Of a stretch of DNA of 56,699 nucleotides, positions 33,263 to 40,946 are shown in pieces. The stretch is from positions 1 through 56,699 of the forward strand of contig JBPCMU010000132.1 in NCBI GenBank assembly GCA_051001975.1. The letters are read 5' to 3'. The position numbers were made by a program, and so were the translations under genes. Each line of letters opens with the position of its first letter. Within the stretch, counting starts at the first letter, position 1. The notes beneath the pieces are model-generated. The model was given only the letters and a program-made list of their open reading frames with translations. It was not told the origin of the DNA and did not search any database. This DNA is from DATAEG01 sp051001975 (GTDB lineage Bacteria > Actinomycetota > Actinomycetes > Mycobacteriales > Jatrophihabitantaceae).

Positions 33263-34231
33263 CTATGCCGGCGCCCGCCGGGTGCGGAGCTCGTCCTCGT
33301 CGGCGGCCCGGACGGCCGCGATCTCAACGAGCGCGTCCATCACTGCGCTGATCGCGGGTGCCGCCTGCGACCCGGCCCGCGCCGCCGCGAATACGAGCCG
33401 CGAGGCCGGCACATCCAGCACCGGGCAGAAGACGACGTCGGACAGGGGCAGTGGATGCGCCAGCCGCGGTACGAGCGCGAGACCGGCACCAGCGGCAACC
33501 AGCCCCACCACCGAATTCCACTCGGCCGCCCGGTGGCGCAGATCCGGGCTGAAACCTGCGGTGGCACACACCGCCAGGGTGATCTGAGCACACGGATCCT
33601 CCGGACGGGTGCCGACCCAGGCCTCGTCAGCGAGAGTTGCCATCGACACTCCGCGCGGGTCGGCCAGCGGGTGGTCGGCGGCCATCGCGACATCAAGGCG
33701 ATCGGAGTGCAGATCGATGCGGTGATAGCGCGGGTCCCGACGCGACGGCGCATCCCGGTAGTCGATCGCGATCGCGATATCGAGCTCGCCGCGATCCAGT
33801 GCGCGGAAGCTCCTGGGCGCTTCCATCTCCACCGCGCGCAGATCGAGGCCGGGACGCTGTCGGCGCATCCGGGAGATCAGCGGAGCGACCAACCCGGTGA
33901 TGCCGGTCGACAACGACCCGATGGCCAACTGGCCGAGCGTCCCGTCATGCCACGCGGCGAGATCGACCCGGGCGAGTTCGATCCGTTCCTGCATCACCGA
34001 GGCGTGCCCGAGCAGCACCCGCGCCTGCCCGGTGAGCCGAACCCCGCGACCGTGCCGTTCCAGCAGCGGCACCCCGACGTCGCGGGAGAGCCCGGAGATC
34101 TGCTGCGACACCGCTGACGGACTCAGGTGCAATGCCGCAGCGGCCGCTGTCACCGTGCCGTGCTCGTCCAGCTCACGTAGCAGCCGGAGCCGGCGTAGAT
34201 CAAGTGTGAAGTCTGGACTGAACGATGTCAT
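33263..34231 (-). CDS. LysR-family transcriptional regulator
   Basis: A 322-residue LysR regulator. N-terminal helix-turn-helix: 'LDLRRLRLLRELDEHGTVTA', 'AAAALHLSPSAVSQQISGLS', 'VPLLERHGRGVRLTGQAR'. The effector domain follows (residues about 95-300, 'GQLAIGSLSTGITGLVAPLI', 'LDIAIAIDYRDAP'). It is divergent from a DMT-type exporter, the classic arrangement of a regulator controlling its neighbour. A T-rich inverted repeat at 34230-34246 actually overlaps its own start codon. Confidence 0.92.
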   Translation of the reverse strand: MTSFSPDFTLDLRRLRLLRELDEHGTVTAAAAALHLSPSAVSQQISGLSRDVGVPLLERHGRGVRLTGQARVLLGHASVMQERIELARVDLAAWHDGTLGQLAIGSLSTGITGLVAPLISRMRRQRPGLDLRAVEMEAPRSFRALDRGELDIAIAIDYRDAPSRRDPRYHRIDLHSDRLDVAMAADHPLADPRGVSMATLADEAWVGTRPEDPCAQITLAVCATAGFSPDLRHRAAEWNSVVGLVAAGAGLALVPRLAHPLPLSDVVFCPVLDVPASRLVFAAARAGSQAAPAISAVMDALVEIAAVRAADEDELRTRRAPA

Positions 34232-34246
34232 CTACATATTCTAGAT
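34230..34246. promoter_or_regulatory. Candidate LysR operator (ATCTA-N7-TAGAT)
   Basis: ATCTA and TAGAT flank CATATTC, giving the T-N11-A type inverted repeat bound by LysR-family proteins. It lies across the regulator's start codon at 34231 and 35 bases before the preferred transporter start. Confidence 0.55.
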
Positions 34247-34280
34247 GGACTACACGGTCCGTGGCGACGAGACTGGGCGC

Positions 34281-35198
34281 ATGAACCGCCGGGCCGCCCC
34301 GATCTTCGCCGCTCTGGGTGTCGCCTGGGGAATCCCGTACCTGCTCATCAAGATCGCGGTCGAGCAACTCGACCCGAGCCAGGTCGTGCTGGCCCGTACC
34401 GCGCTGGCCGCCCTCATCCTGCTTCCGATCGCCTTTGCCCGCGGCGCGCTCCGCCCGGTGTTGCCGTACTGGCGCCCGCTGGTGCTGTTCTCCGTCATCG
34501 AGATCGTGATCCCGTGGCTGGCGCTGACCCGTGCCGAGACCGTGCTGCCCAGTTCCACCGCAGGCCTTCTGATAGCGGCGGTGCCGCTCGTCGGGCTGGT
34601 CGTCGCCTACCTGTCCGGCCGCGCCGAGCACCTGTCCGCGGTGAACTGGGCTGGACTGGCTCTCGGCATCCTCGGCGTCGCTGCGCTGGTCGGCCTCGAC
34701 GTCTCCGGCTCTGATCTCGGCGGCGTCGCCGAGATCGCACTCACCGTGGTCGGCTACGCCCTCGGCCCGGCGATTCTGGCGCGGTGGCTGGGGCATCTTC
34801 CCGGCCTCGGCGTCACCACTCTGGCGCTGAGCATCGCGGCGGTCATCTACACACCGGTCGTCCTGCTCGGCCCGGGGGTGCCGGCCCACCTGCCGGCCGG
34901 TCGCATCCTGGTGTCGTTGGTGGTGTTGGCGGTGGTGTGCACCGCCGCCGCGTTCCTTTTGCTGTTCGCCCTGATCGGGGAAATCGGGCCGATGCGGGCC
35001 ACCACGATCACCTACGTCAATCCAGCGGTGGCGGTGGTCGGCGGCGTGGTCATCCTGAACGAGCACGCGACGCTGTGGACGTTGGCCGGCTTCGTGCTGG
35101 TGATCGCGGGCTCCGTGCTGGTCAACTCCCGGCGCAGTGCCGGGCCTGCTGTCGGCGAGCCGGTCCCCGTCGCCGCAGAAGCGGCCGCTTGCCCCTGA
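34281..35198 (+). CDS. DMT-superfamily (EamA) transporter
   Basis: A 305-residue membrane protein with about ten helices in two EamA repeats: 'IFAALGVAWGIPYLLIKIAV', 'VVLARTALAALILLPIAFAR', 'AGLLIAAVPLVGLVVAYLSG', then 'ATTITYVNPAVAVVGGVVIL' and 'LAGFVLVIAGSVLVNSRRS'. Family members export metabolites or amino acids. Start chosen at ATG 34281; the ATG at 34245 would put the coding region inside the LysR operator and only 13 bases from the regulator's start. The C-terminus is Ala/Pro-rich. Confidence 0.87.
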   Translation: MNRRAAPIFAALGVAWGIPYLLIKIAVEQLDPSQVVLARTALAALILLPIAFARGALRPVLPYWRPLVLFSVIEIVIPWLALTRAETVLPSSTAGLLIAAVPLVGLVVAYLSGRAEHLSAVNWAGLALGILGVAALVGLDVSGSDLGGVAEIALTVVGYALGPAILARWLGHLPGLGVTTLALSIAAVIYTPVVLLGPGVPAHLPAGRILVSLVVLAVVCTAAAFLLLFALIGEIGPMRATTITYVNPAVAVVGGVVILNEHATLWTLAGFVLVIAGSVLVNSRRSAGPAVGEPVPVAAEAAACP

Positions 35199-35213
35199 CT
35201 CGCCAGCGGGTGG

Positions 35214-35735
35214 TCAGCAGTCCGCCGCATCCGGTGCGGCGTAGTAACGCACCAGCGGGTGCGTACCGTCCCTATCAGTCCAGGTCGCGACATCCGCGCC
35301 GAGGAATCGCCAACCGGACCGTTCGTACATCGCAATGGCCGGCATCGCCCGGGCAAGGACATCCAACACCGGACGCCGGCCCAACTCCCAGGCCCGCTGA
35401 ACAGCAGCGTCGAGCAGCGCGGCCCCGACGCCCATCCGGCGACCGTCCGGTGCAGTGAACAGCCGGGCCACCGCCGCAGTCGTGTCTGGGCTCCAACCGG
35501 TCGACTCGAAGACCAGCGGCATCGCCGGGACCGTCAGCGCGACATGACCGATGATCGCGCGATTGCGGTGTGCCACCCAAGCGCCCAGCGGCGCACGGAA
35601 CAGGAACGCCTCGGGGTCCTCGATCCATCGTGACGGGTAGCCGTCGACCTCGTGCACCGCCCGTAACACCGCGACGCATTCGGACAGATCGGCATCGGTA
35701 CGAGGCCGGATCGCCACCGATCTATCTAGCGACAC
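35214..35735 (-). CDS. GNAT-family N-acetyltransferase
   Basis: A 173-residue acetyltransferase: 'VAIRPRTDADLSECVAVLRA', 'AWVAHRNRAIIGHVALTV', 'RLFTAPDGRRMGVGAALLDA' (the acetyl-CoA R/Q-x-x-G-x-G/A loop, here R-R-M-G-V-G-A) and 'MYERSGWRFLGADVATWTD'. Substrate unknown. GTG 35735 has a GAGG motif upstream; another GTG at 35717 is possible. Its start overlaps the stop of the upstream dehydrogenase-like gene (35722-35724), suggesting one operon. Confidence 0.85.
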   Translation of the reverse strand: MSLDRSVAIRPRTDADLSECVAVLRAVHEVDGYPSRWIEDPEAFLFRAPLGAWVAHRNRAIIGHVALTVPAMPLVFESTGWSPDTTAAVARLFTAPDGRRMGVGAALLDAAVQRAWELGRRPVLDVLARAMPAIAMYERSGWRFLGADVATWTDRDGTHPLVRYYAAPDAADC

Positions 35736-36897
35736 CGAGGACCTCGAACGAGATTCCCGCACCGGCGAGTCGGTCGATCAGCGGCTGCCCCATCGCCACC
35801 GCCGGCGTGACCTGGCCGCTGGTGTCGGGCAGGTGGTCGAATGCCAGGCAGAGCGTCGACTCGGCAAGGATGGCTGCCGTCGCGCCATAGCCGGGGTCAC
35901 CGCCGCTCACCTCGGTGACCGCCCGCGCTCCCCCGCCCGTGCCGACGAAACGAATGCGGAACCACGACTTCGAGCGCTGCTCGGTCGACGGGCCGGAGCC
36001 TGCCGCCATCCGGCCGAGCAGCAACCGGCGAGCCGGCGGCACTTGGGCCAACCCGATCACCCCGCCGAGCGCCGCCGCTCCCGCCACAACAGTCGTCAGG
36101 TGCTTCACCGCGGCGAAGTGCGAGTAGGCGAAGTCCGGGCCGTACCGCGGCAGCGCGCGTGCTGACCGCACCACGGTGACCGGGTCGATCGTCGGCAACG
36201 GCACCGCCCACGCGCTGAGCTCGCTCACCCGGTGCGGCCTGCCGGACACCACCCGGGCTCGGCGTCCGTCCGCGGGTGCTTCGGCGAGCCTGCGCCGTTC
36301 GGTCGCGTGGCGGGCAGCGCGCAGCCGCGACATCGCGGTGACCACCGACTGATAGGTGCCGCTGGAGATGTGACCGCGGGCCTGCACGTAACCTGCGAGG
36401 CGCACCGGTTTACCGTCAGGAAGTTGACCGACGGTGAAGTACGCGCCCAGGTCGTGGGGGATCGAGTCGAAGCCGCAGCTGTGCACCAGCCGTGCGCCGG
36501 ATTCCATCGCGCGCTGATGGTGCTCGAGGTACATCGTGTCGACGAACTCCTCCTCGCTGGTGAGGTCGAGGTAGTCCGTTCCGGCGGAGGCGCAGGCAGC
36601 GACCAGCGGCTCGCCGTACAGCAAGTACGGGCCCACGGTGGTCACCAGCACCCGAGTGGACTCGGCGATGGCGCGCATCGAGTCCGGCTCGGTCACGTCG
36701 GCGTGCAGCAGCCCGACGTCGTGGGTGCCAGGACCGAGCCGATCGCGCACCGCAGCGAGCTTCGCGGCGTTGCGTCCGGCGATCGCCCAGCGCGTACCGG
36801 GCGGCATCCGACGGGCAAAGTGTTCGGCGACCAACCCACCGGTGAAGCCTGTCGCGCCGACCAGGACGATGTCGTATTCGCGGGTCCCAGGCATCAC
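35722..36897 (-). CDS. Saccharopine-dehydrogenase-like (trans-acting enoyl reductase type) protein
   Basis: A 391-residue protein with an N-terminal Rossmann motif 'EYDIVLVGATGFTGGLVAEH', 'RWAIAGRNAAKLAAVRDRLG', 'VTTVGPYLLYGEPLVAACAS', 'GTDYLDLTSEEEFV', 'LVHSCGFDSIPHDLGAYF'. This pattern matches the NAD(P)-binding saccharopine dehydrogenase-like family that includes the mycobacterial trans-acting enoyl reductase Rv2953 acting in glycolipid assembly. Here no polyketide synthase adjoins, so a generic lipid-linked reductase is the safest reading. First gene of a probable two-gene unit with the GNAT gene. Confidence 0.87.
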   Translation of the reverse strand: MMPGTREYDIVLVGATGFTGGLVAEHFARRMPPGTRWAIAGRNAAKLAAVRDRLGPGTHDVGLLHADVTEPDSMRAIAESTRVLVTTVGPYLLYGEPLVAACASAGTDYLDLTSEEEFVDTMYLEHHQRAMESGARLVHSCGFDSIPHDLGAYFTVGQLPDGKPVRLAGYVQARGHISSGTYQSVVTAMSRLRAARHATERRRLAEAPADGRRARVVSGRPHRVSELSAWAVPLPTIDPVTVVRSARALPRYGPDFAYSHFAAVKHLTTVVAGAAALGGVIGLAQVPPARRLLLGRMAAGSGPSTEQRSKSWFRIRFVGTGGGARAVTEVSGGDPGYGATAAILAESTLCLAFDHLPDTSGQVTPAVAMGQPLIDRLAGAGISFEVLGVAR

Positions 36898-37005
36898 CCC
36901 AGCGTGTCACGTATTGCCGATCTTGCAGTAAACGGCATCAGAGCCGGAGGGTCGTCCGGCGGTGGACGGGTAGGGGCAGGAGATCCAACCCCCCAGGAGG
37001 CACGC

Positions 37006-37779
37006 ATGACATCGCCCAATCCCGTCCCCACCACCCTGAACACCACGAGCCGGCCGCGGCGGCGCACCGTCATGATCGGTCTTAGCCTGCTCGGTGCCGC
37101 GGCCGTCGCCGGTGCATTGCTGGCGCCGTCGGGTGCCGGTGCGGTCGCGAAGACTTCGCAGCCCGGCATCGACGTGAGCCACTATCAAGGTTCGATCAAC
37201 TGGAGCAAGGTCAGGGCTGGCGGTGTCAAGTTCGCGTACATCAAGGCCACCGAAGGCACCGGCTACCGCGATCCGAAATTCAACGCCAACTACGCCGGCG
37301 CAACGGAGGCCGGCATCATCCGCGGTGGCTACCACTTCGCCCGGCCCGACCTGTCCAGTGGTACGACGCAGGCGAAGTACTTCCTCGCCCACGGTGGCGG
37401 ATGGAGTTCCGACGGGCGCACGCTGCCGGGCCTGCTCGATCTGGAGAACGAAGGCAGCCATCCGTTCTGCTACGGCCTCTCGCCATCGAAGATGGTGTCC
37501 TGGCTGATCTCGTTCAACACCTACTACCACGCGCACACCGGCGTCTACCCAGTGTTCTACACGCGGACGAACTGGTGGAACCCGTGCACCGGTAATAGTC
37601 GCAGCTTCGCGAACAAGAACCCGCTGTTCATCGCCCGGTACGGCTCCAGTGCCGGGACGCTGCCGGCCGGCTGGTCGTTCTACACGTTCTGGCAGTACGC
37701 AGATCACGGCAGCCAGCCGGGTGACGCGGACAAGTTCAACGGCTCGTACGCGCGGCTGCAGGCTCTCGCCAAGGGCTAG
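37006..37779 (+). CDS. Secreted GH25 muramidase (lysozyme)
   Basis: A 257-residue secreted glycoside hydrolase family 25 enzyme. The ATG at 37006 follows a strong AGGAGG. A signal peptide (RRRTVMIGLSLLGAAAVAGA to GAGAVA) precedes the catalytic domain starting QPGIDVSHYQGSINW (first catalytic Asp). Other motifs: 'VKFAYIKATEGTGYRDPKF', 'RGGYHFARPD', 'PGLLDLENEG' (the D-x-E pair) and 'FWQYADHGSQPGDADKFNG'. It cleaves the MurNAc-GlcNAc bond in peptidoglycan. No binding modules are fused. A palindromic element lies just after the stop. Confidence 0.93.
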   Translation: MTSPNPVPTTLNTTSRPRRRTVMIGLSLLGAAAVAGALLAPSGAGAVAKTSQPGIDVSHYQGSINWSKVRAGGVKFAYIKATEGTGYRDPKFNANYAGATEAGIIRGGYHFARPDLSSGTTQAKYFLAHGGGWSSDGRTLPGLLDLENEGSHPFCYGLSPSKMVSWLISFNTYYHAHTGVYPVFYTRTNWWNPCTGNSRSFANKNPLFIARYGSSAGTLPAGWSFYTFWQYADHGSQPGDADKFNGSYARLQALAKG

Positions 37780-37784
37780 CACCA

Positions 37785-37846
37785 TCCCGCGATGATCACG
37801 CGGAAATCGTTGCCATGGCAGCGAAAAGCGCGTGATCATCGCGGGA
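37785..37846. repeat. 62-bp palindromic element with 18-bp perfect arms
   Basis: TCCCGCGATGATCACGCG (37785-37802) is the exact inverse complement of CGCGTGATCATCGCGGGA (37829-37846). The 26-base loop has its own central palindrome TGCCATGGCA (37811-37820). It begins 5 bases after the GH25 stop and ends 23 bases before the M24 peptidase ATG. Both strands encode near-identical peptides (MITRKSLPWQRKARDHRG versus MITRFSLPWQRFPRDHRG), simply because the element is symmetric. The GATGATC arms resemble the element at 22792-22848. Confidence 0.8.
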
Positions 37847-37869
37847 CGGTCGCGGCCTACACTCGGACG

Positions 37870-39339
37870 ATGAGTGAGACTGTCGAAACGCCGCCGGTGA
37901 TCGCATCGCACGACATCCCGATGTCTGTCGAACTGCGCACCGCGATCGCGGAATCGTGGGGCCTGCCCGCGGTGATGCCGCACCCCGCCAGGACCGACGG
38001 TGCCGCACCGGCCGCCGTTCGCCGGGAGGCGCTCAGCGGCAAGCTCCCGGGCCAACTCGTCGTCGTCCCGTCCGGTGGGCTGCAGACACGGGCGAACGAC
38101 ACCGACTACCCGTACCGCGCGGCCAGCTCATTCACCTGGCTGACCGGCGAGACCACCGAAGACGCCGTACTGGTGATGACACCGACGGGCAACGGTCACG
38201 ACAGCACCCTGTTCATCCGGGAGTACGCGGCGCCCGGTGAGGTCGAATACTTCACCAGCCGACTGCACGGTGCGCTCTGGGTCGGTGGTGTCCCCACCCC
38301 AGCCGAAACCAGCGAGCGTCTCGGCCTGAAAGTGCGCGGCTTGGCGGATCTGGCCGGTGCCATCGGCCCGTGGCGGGACAAGCCTGCCGCGGCTCTGGCC
38401 GGGTTCGACCGCTACGTGGACGCATTACTGCCGAACGCCGATTCCGCAGCACTGGCAACGGTGTTGGACGAGCTGCGACTGACGAAGGATGCCTGGGAGA
38501 TCAGCCGCCTGCAAGCTGCCTGCGATGCCACGGCGCGCGGATTCGCCGACGTGGCCCGGGAGATCCCGGTCGTCCTCGCGGCTGGTGGCCGGCGTGGCGA
38601 GCGCTGGCTGGAAGGGACGTTCTGGCGGCGTGCCCGGATGGAGGGCAATGAGGTCGGTTACACCTCGATCGTCGGCGCCGGAGCGCACGGAACCGTGCTG
38701 CACTGGTGGCGCAACAACGGCGACATCGCGCCGGGCCAACTGCTGCTCGCAGACATGGGCGTGGAGACCGACGAGCTCTACACCGCGGACGTCACCCGAA
38801 CGATGCCGATAACCGGCGAGTGGACGCCGCAGCAGCTGAAGGTCTACCGCGCGGTCTACGAGGCGCAAGATGCCGGCATCGCGGAGGTGAAGGCCGGGGC
38901 AGATTTCGTCGCCGCGCACAACGCTGCGATGTGGGTGCTGGCCGACCACTTGCACTCGTGGGGCATCTTGCCGGTGACCGCGGATGTCTCGTGCGCGTCG
39001 GACGTCGAGCGGCCGGGCGCCGGGCTGCACCGTCGCTACACGCTGCACGCCACGTCGCACATGCTCGGCATAGACGTGCATGACTGCGCCGAGGCACGTA
39101 CCGAGGTCTATAAGGGTTCGCTCGACGCCGGCTACGTCCTCACCGTCGAGCCCGGCCTCTACTTCCAAGCCCATGACGAGACGGTGCCGGCCGAGCTGCG
39201 CGGCATCGGTGTACGCATCGAGGACGACATCCTCGTCACCGATGGCGCCCCGGTGAACCTCTCCGAGTCACTGCCGCGTGACCCTGATGCGGTGACGGCA
39301 TGGATGCGTGAGGTGCAAGCCACGCCGGCTACTCCGTAG
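37870..39339 (+). CDS. M24-family aminopeptidase P (Xaa-Pro aminopeptidase)
   Basis: A 489-residue metallopeptidase. N-terminal 'creatinase-like' domain ('YPYRAASSFTWLTGETTEDA') is followed by the pita-bread fold with metal ligands in 'LLADMGVETDELYTADVTRT' (two Asp), 'HATSHMLGIDVHDCAE' (His), 'LTVEPGLYFQ' (Glu) and 'GIGVRIEDDILVT' (Glu). It removes N-terminal residues before proline using two Mn/Co ions. The ATG at 37870 has no clear ribosome-binding site; TACACT at 37858-37863 would start transcription almost at the ATG, so a leaderless mRNA is likely. Tail-to-tail overlap of 11 bases with the next gene. Confidence 0.92.
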   Translation: MSETVETPPVIASHDIPMSVELRTAIAESWGLPAVMPHPARTDGAAPAAVRREALSGKLPGQLVVVPSGGLQTRANDTDYPYRAASSFTWLTGETTEDAVLVMTPTGNGHDSTLFIREYAAPGEVEYFTSRLHGALWVGGVPTPAETSERLGLKVRGLADLAGAIGPWRDKPAAALAGFDRYVDALLPNADSAALATVLDELRLTKDAWEISRLQAACDATARGFADVAREIPVVLAAGGRRGERWLEGTFWRRARMEGNEVGYTSIVGAGAHGTVLHWWRNNGDIAPGQLLLADMGVETDELYTADVTRTMPITGEWTPQQLKVYRAVYEAQDAGIAEVKAGADFVAAHNAAMWVLADHLHSWGILPVTADVSCASDVERPGAGLHRRYTLHATSHMLGIDVHDCAEARTEVYKGSLDAGYVLTVEPGLYFQAHDETVPAELRGIGVRIEDDILVTDGAPVNLSESLPRDPDAVTAWMREVQATPATP

Positions 39340-40357
39340 CGGTCTCGAGGTGCGCCGCCGTTCGGCGCAGCATCGGGAGCTCGACCTGCACCATGTCGCG
39401 TCGGGCCAACAGTTCGGTGGGCGTGACAAGACCAAGCAGTTCCTCAACCGCGTGCCGGAACAGCGCATCGGCCCGCTGATATCTGGGCGGCGCGTCCGCG
39501 TCAAGGATCTGCAGGCAGCGCGCGAATGTCGCGACCACCCAGAACACCGCTTCCCGGTGGTCGCCGCTGTCGATCAGGTCCTGGCTGCCGTCGATCGAGA
39601 TGGGTCTGGCCTCGACGGTGACGTCCGAGGAGAAGAAGAACGGCGTGCGAGCAACCGCTGCGGCTTCGTCGAACACGACGGCCAGTTCGTCGAGATGACG
39701 TTGTACGGTGACCGGGTCGCAGTCAGCGCAGCCGAGCTGCCGCAACAGCGTCGCGTAGTAGTCAGCGTGGTCGAGTGCGGTGAGGACGGCACCCGCGGCG
39801 AGATAGCGGCGCCGCACGGTGGGCGCCCGGCGCGCGGCGACGAGGACCACCTGAGTGGCCAGGCTGGTCGGGAACATCCACGACATCACCAGCTCATGCC
39901 ATGACAGTGACGTGTTCAGCGCGCCGAGTCGCGACGTCATAAGGCCGAATACATGCTCGCTGCGCCGCCACACTTCGTCGGGCGCGGCGAAGCGCGGAGC
40001 GATCCGATCCTGCACGGCGCGCAACCGCCCGGTCGGATCGGCAATCAGCTGACCGTGGCGGAAGCTCGGCGCGAGGTAGTAGTTGCCCGCGACCGCGTCG
40101 GCATCGGCGACGGCGTCGAAGGGCAAGAAGGTGATGTCGAGCAGCACACCGTCCGCGCACACCTTGCCGAGCTTGGGCGGTGCGGCGTCGGTAGCGAGCA
40201 GGACAGTCACGTCCACGTCGGACGTGGGCGGCAGCACTTCGTCGTCTGTTGCGGCAGCGGCTGAGCCGGTGAAGAACGCGCCGCGGAAGTCCCCCTGCCC
40301 GGCAACGTGCTCGGTGACCCACTCGCGCGCCGCCGACCGTCCGTCCGCCACCCGCAC
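39329..40357 (-). CDS. Nucleotidyltransferase-fold protein
   Basis: A roughly 342-residue protein whose N-terminus carries the nucleotidyltransferase signature 'FRGAFFTGSAAAATDDEVLP' and 'TSDVDVTVLLATDAAPP' (the G-S with a following D-x-D pair). A long helical C-terminus ('YYLAPSFRHGQLIADPTGRL', 'ALNTSLSWHELVMSWMF', 'ADALFRHAVEELLGLVTP') resembles uncharacterised actinobacterial relatives of aminoglycoside nucleotidyltransferases. The substrate is unknown. Several GTG codons could start it (40396, 40378, 40357, 40351); 40357 follows a GGGTGGGAG stretch. Confidence 0.65.
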   Translation of the reverse strand: MRVADGRSAAREWVTEHVAGQGDFRGAFFTGSAAAATDDEVLPPTSDVDVTVLLATDAAPPKLGKVCADGVLLDITFLPFDAVADADAVAGNYYLAPSFRHGQLIADPTGRLRAVQDRIAPRFAAPDEVWRRSEHVFGLMTSRLGALNTSLSWHELVMSWMFPTSLATQVVLVAARRAPTVRRRYLAAGAVLTALDHADYYATLLRQLGCADCDPVTVQRHLDELAVVFDEAAAVARTPFFFSSDVTVEARPISIDGSQDLIDSGDHREAVFWVVATFARCLQILDADAPPRYQRADALFRHAVEELLGLVTPTELLARRDMVQVELPMLRRTAAHLETATE

Positions 40358-40402
40358 CGCTCCCACCCTAGGTTCCACAATGTGCTGGCCGGGCACGGCA
40401 CC

Positions 40403-40891
40403 ATGGACGGCATGAGCCCGCGGTCGGACCCGAGCGGCGACCTGGTGCTACCGCCAGGCCGCGGGCTGCCGGCTGGGCTGGTGATCCCCGCCGACGAGCT
40501 GGTGGAACGGTTCAGCCGCTCATCCGGGCCGGGCGGGCAATCTGTCAACACCGCAGACAGCAGAGTGGAGCTGCGTTTCCACGTGGCTGCCTCACGGGCG
40601 CTGCGGCCCGATCAGCGGGACCACCTGTTGGCCCGACTGGGCGCGGCGTTGGTCGACGGCGCGCTGTTGGTGGTGGCCTCCGAGCACCGAGCCCAGCTGC
40701 GCAATCGACTTGCCGCCCGGGACCGGTTGGCCGCCCGGTTGCAGGATGGCCTGCAGCCGCCGGCACCGGCACGGCGGGCCACCAGGCCATCCCGGGCCGC
40801 GCGAGCCCGACGGGTGGATGCGAAGGTGCATCGCTCGCGGATCAAGGCCGGTCGCGGCAGGGTTCGCGACGACCCGCACCGAACGGGTTAG
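40403..40891 (+). CDS. arfB: ArfB-like peptidyl-tRNA hydrolase (release-factor-like)
   Basis: A 162-residue protein with the catalytic GGQ loop in 'RFSRSSGPGGQSVNTADSRV', the hallmark of class I release-factor domains, and a long basic tail (RRATRPSRAARARRVDAKVH then RSRIKAG). ArfB/YaeJ-type proteins enter stalled ribosomes with an empty A site; the basic tail occupies the mRNA channel. It lacks codon-recognition domains, as expected. The ATG at 40403 may be replaced by one three codons later. Divergent from the nucleotidyltransferase-fold gene. Confidence 0.92.
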   Translation: MDGMSPRSDPSGDLVLPPGRGLPAGLVIPADELVERFSRSSGPGGQSVNTADSRVELRFHVAASRALRPDQRDHLLARLGAALVDGALLVVASEHRAQLRNRLAARDRLAARLQDGLQPPAPARRATRPSRAARARRVDAKVHRSRIKAGRGRVRDDPHRTG

Positions 40892-40946
40892 GTCTCACCA
40901 ACCGCGGCCGCTCACCATCCGTCCCTGGCCGAAACGGGCCGCTGGA

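Noticed and set aside
36232..37005. N-terminal extension of the GH25 muramidase
   Set aside because: That part is antisense to the saccharopine-dehydrogenase-like gene; the signal peptide and AGGAGG site fix the start at 37006.
36898..37005. c-di-AMP (ydaO-type) riboswitch upstream of the GH25 lysozyme gene
   Set aside because: Such switches precede some actinobacterial cell-wall hydrolase genes, but the 108-base leader is too short and lacks the conserved core.
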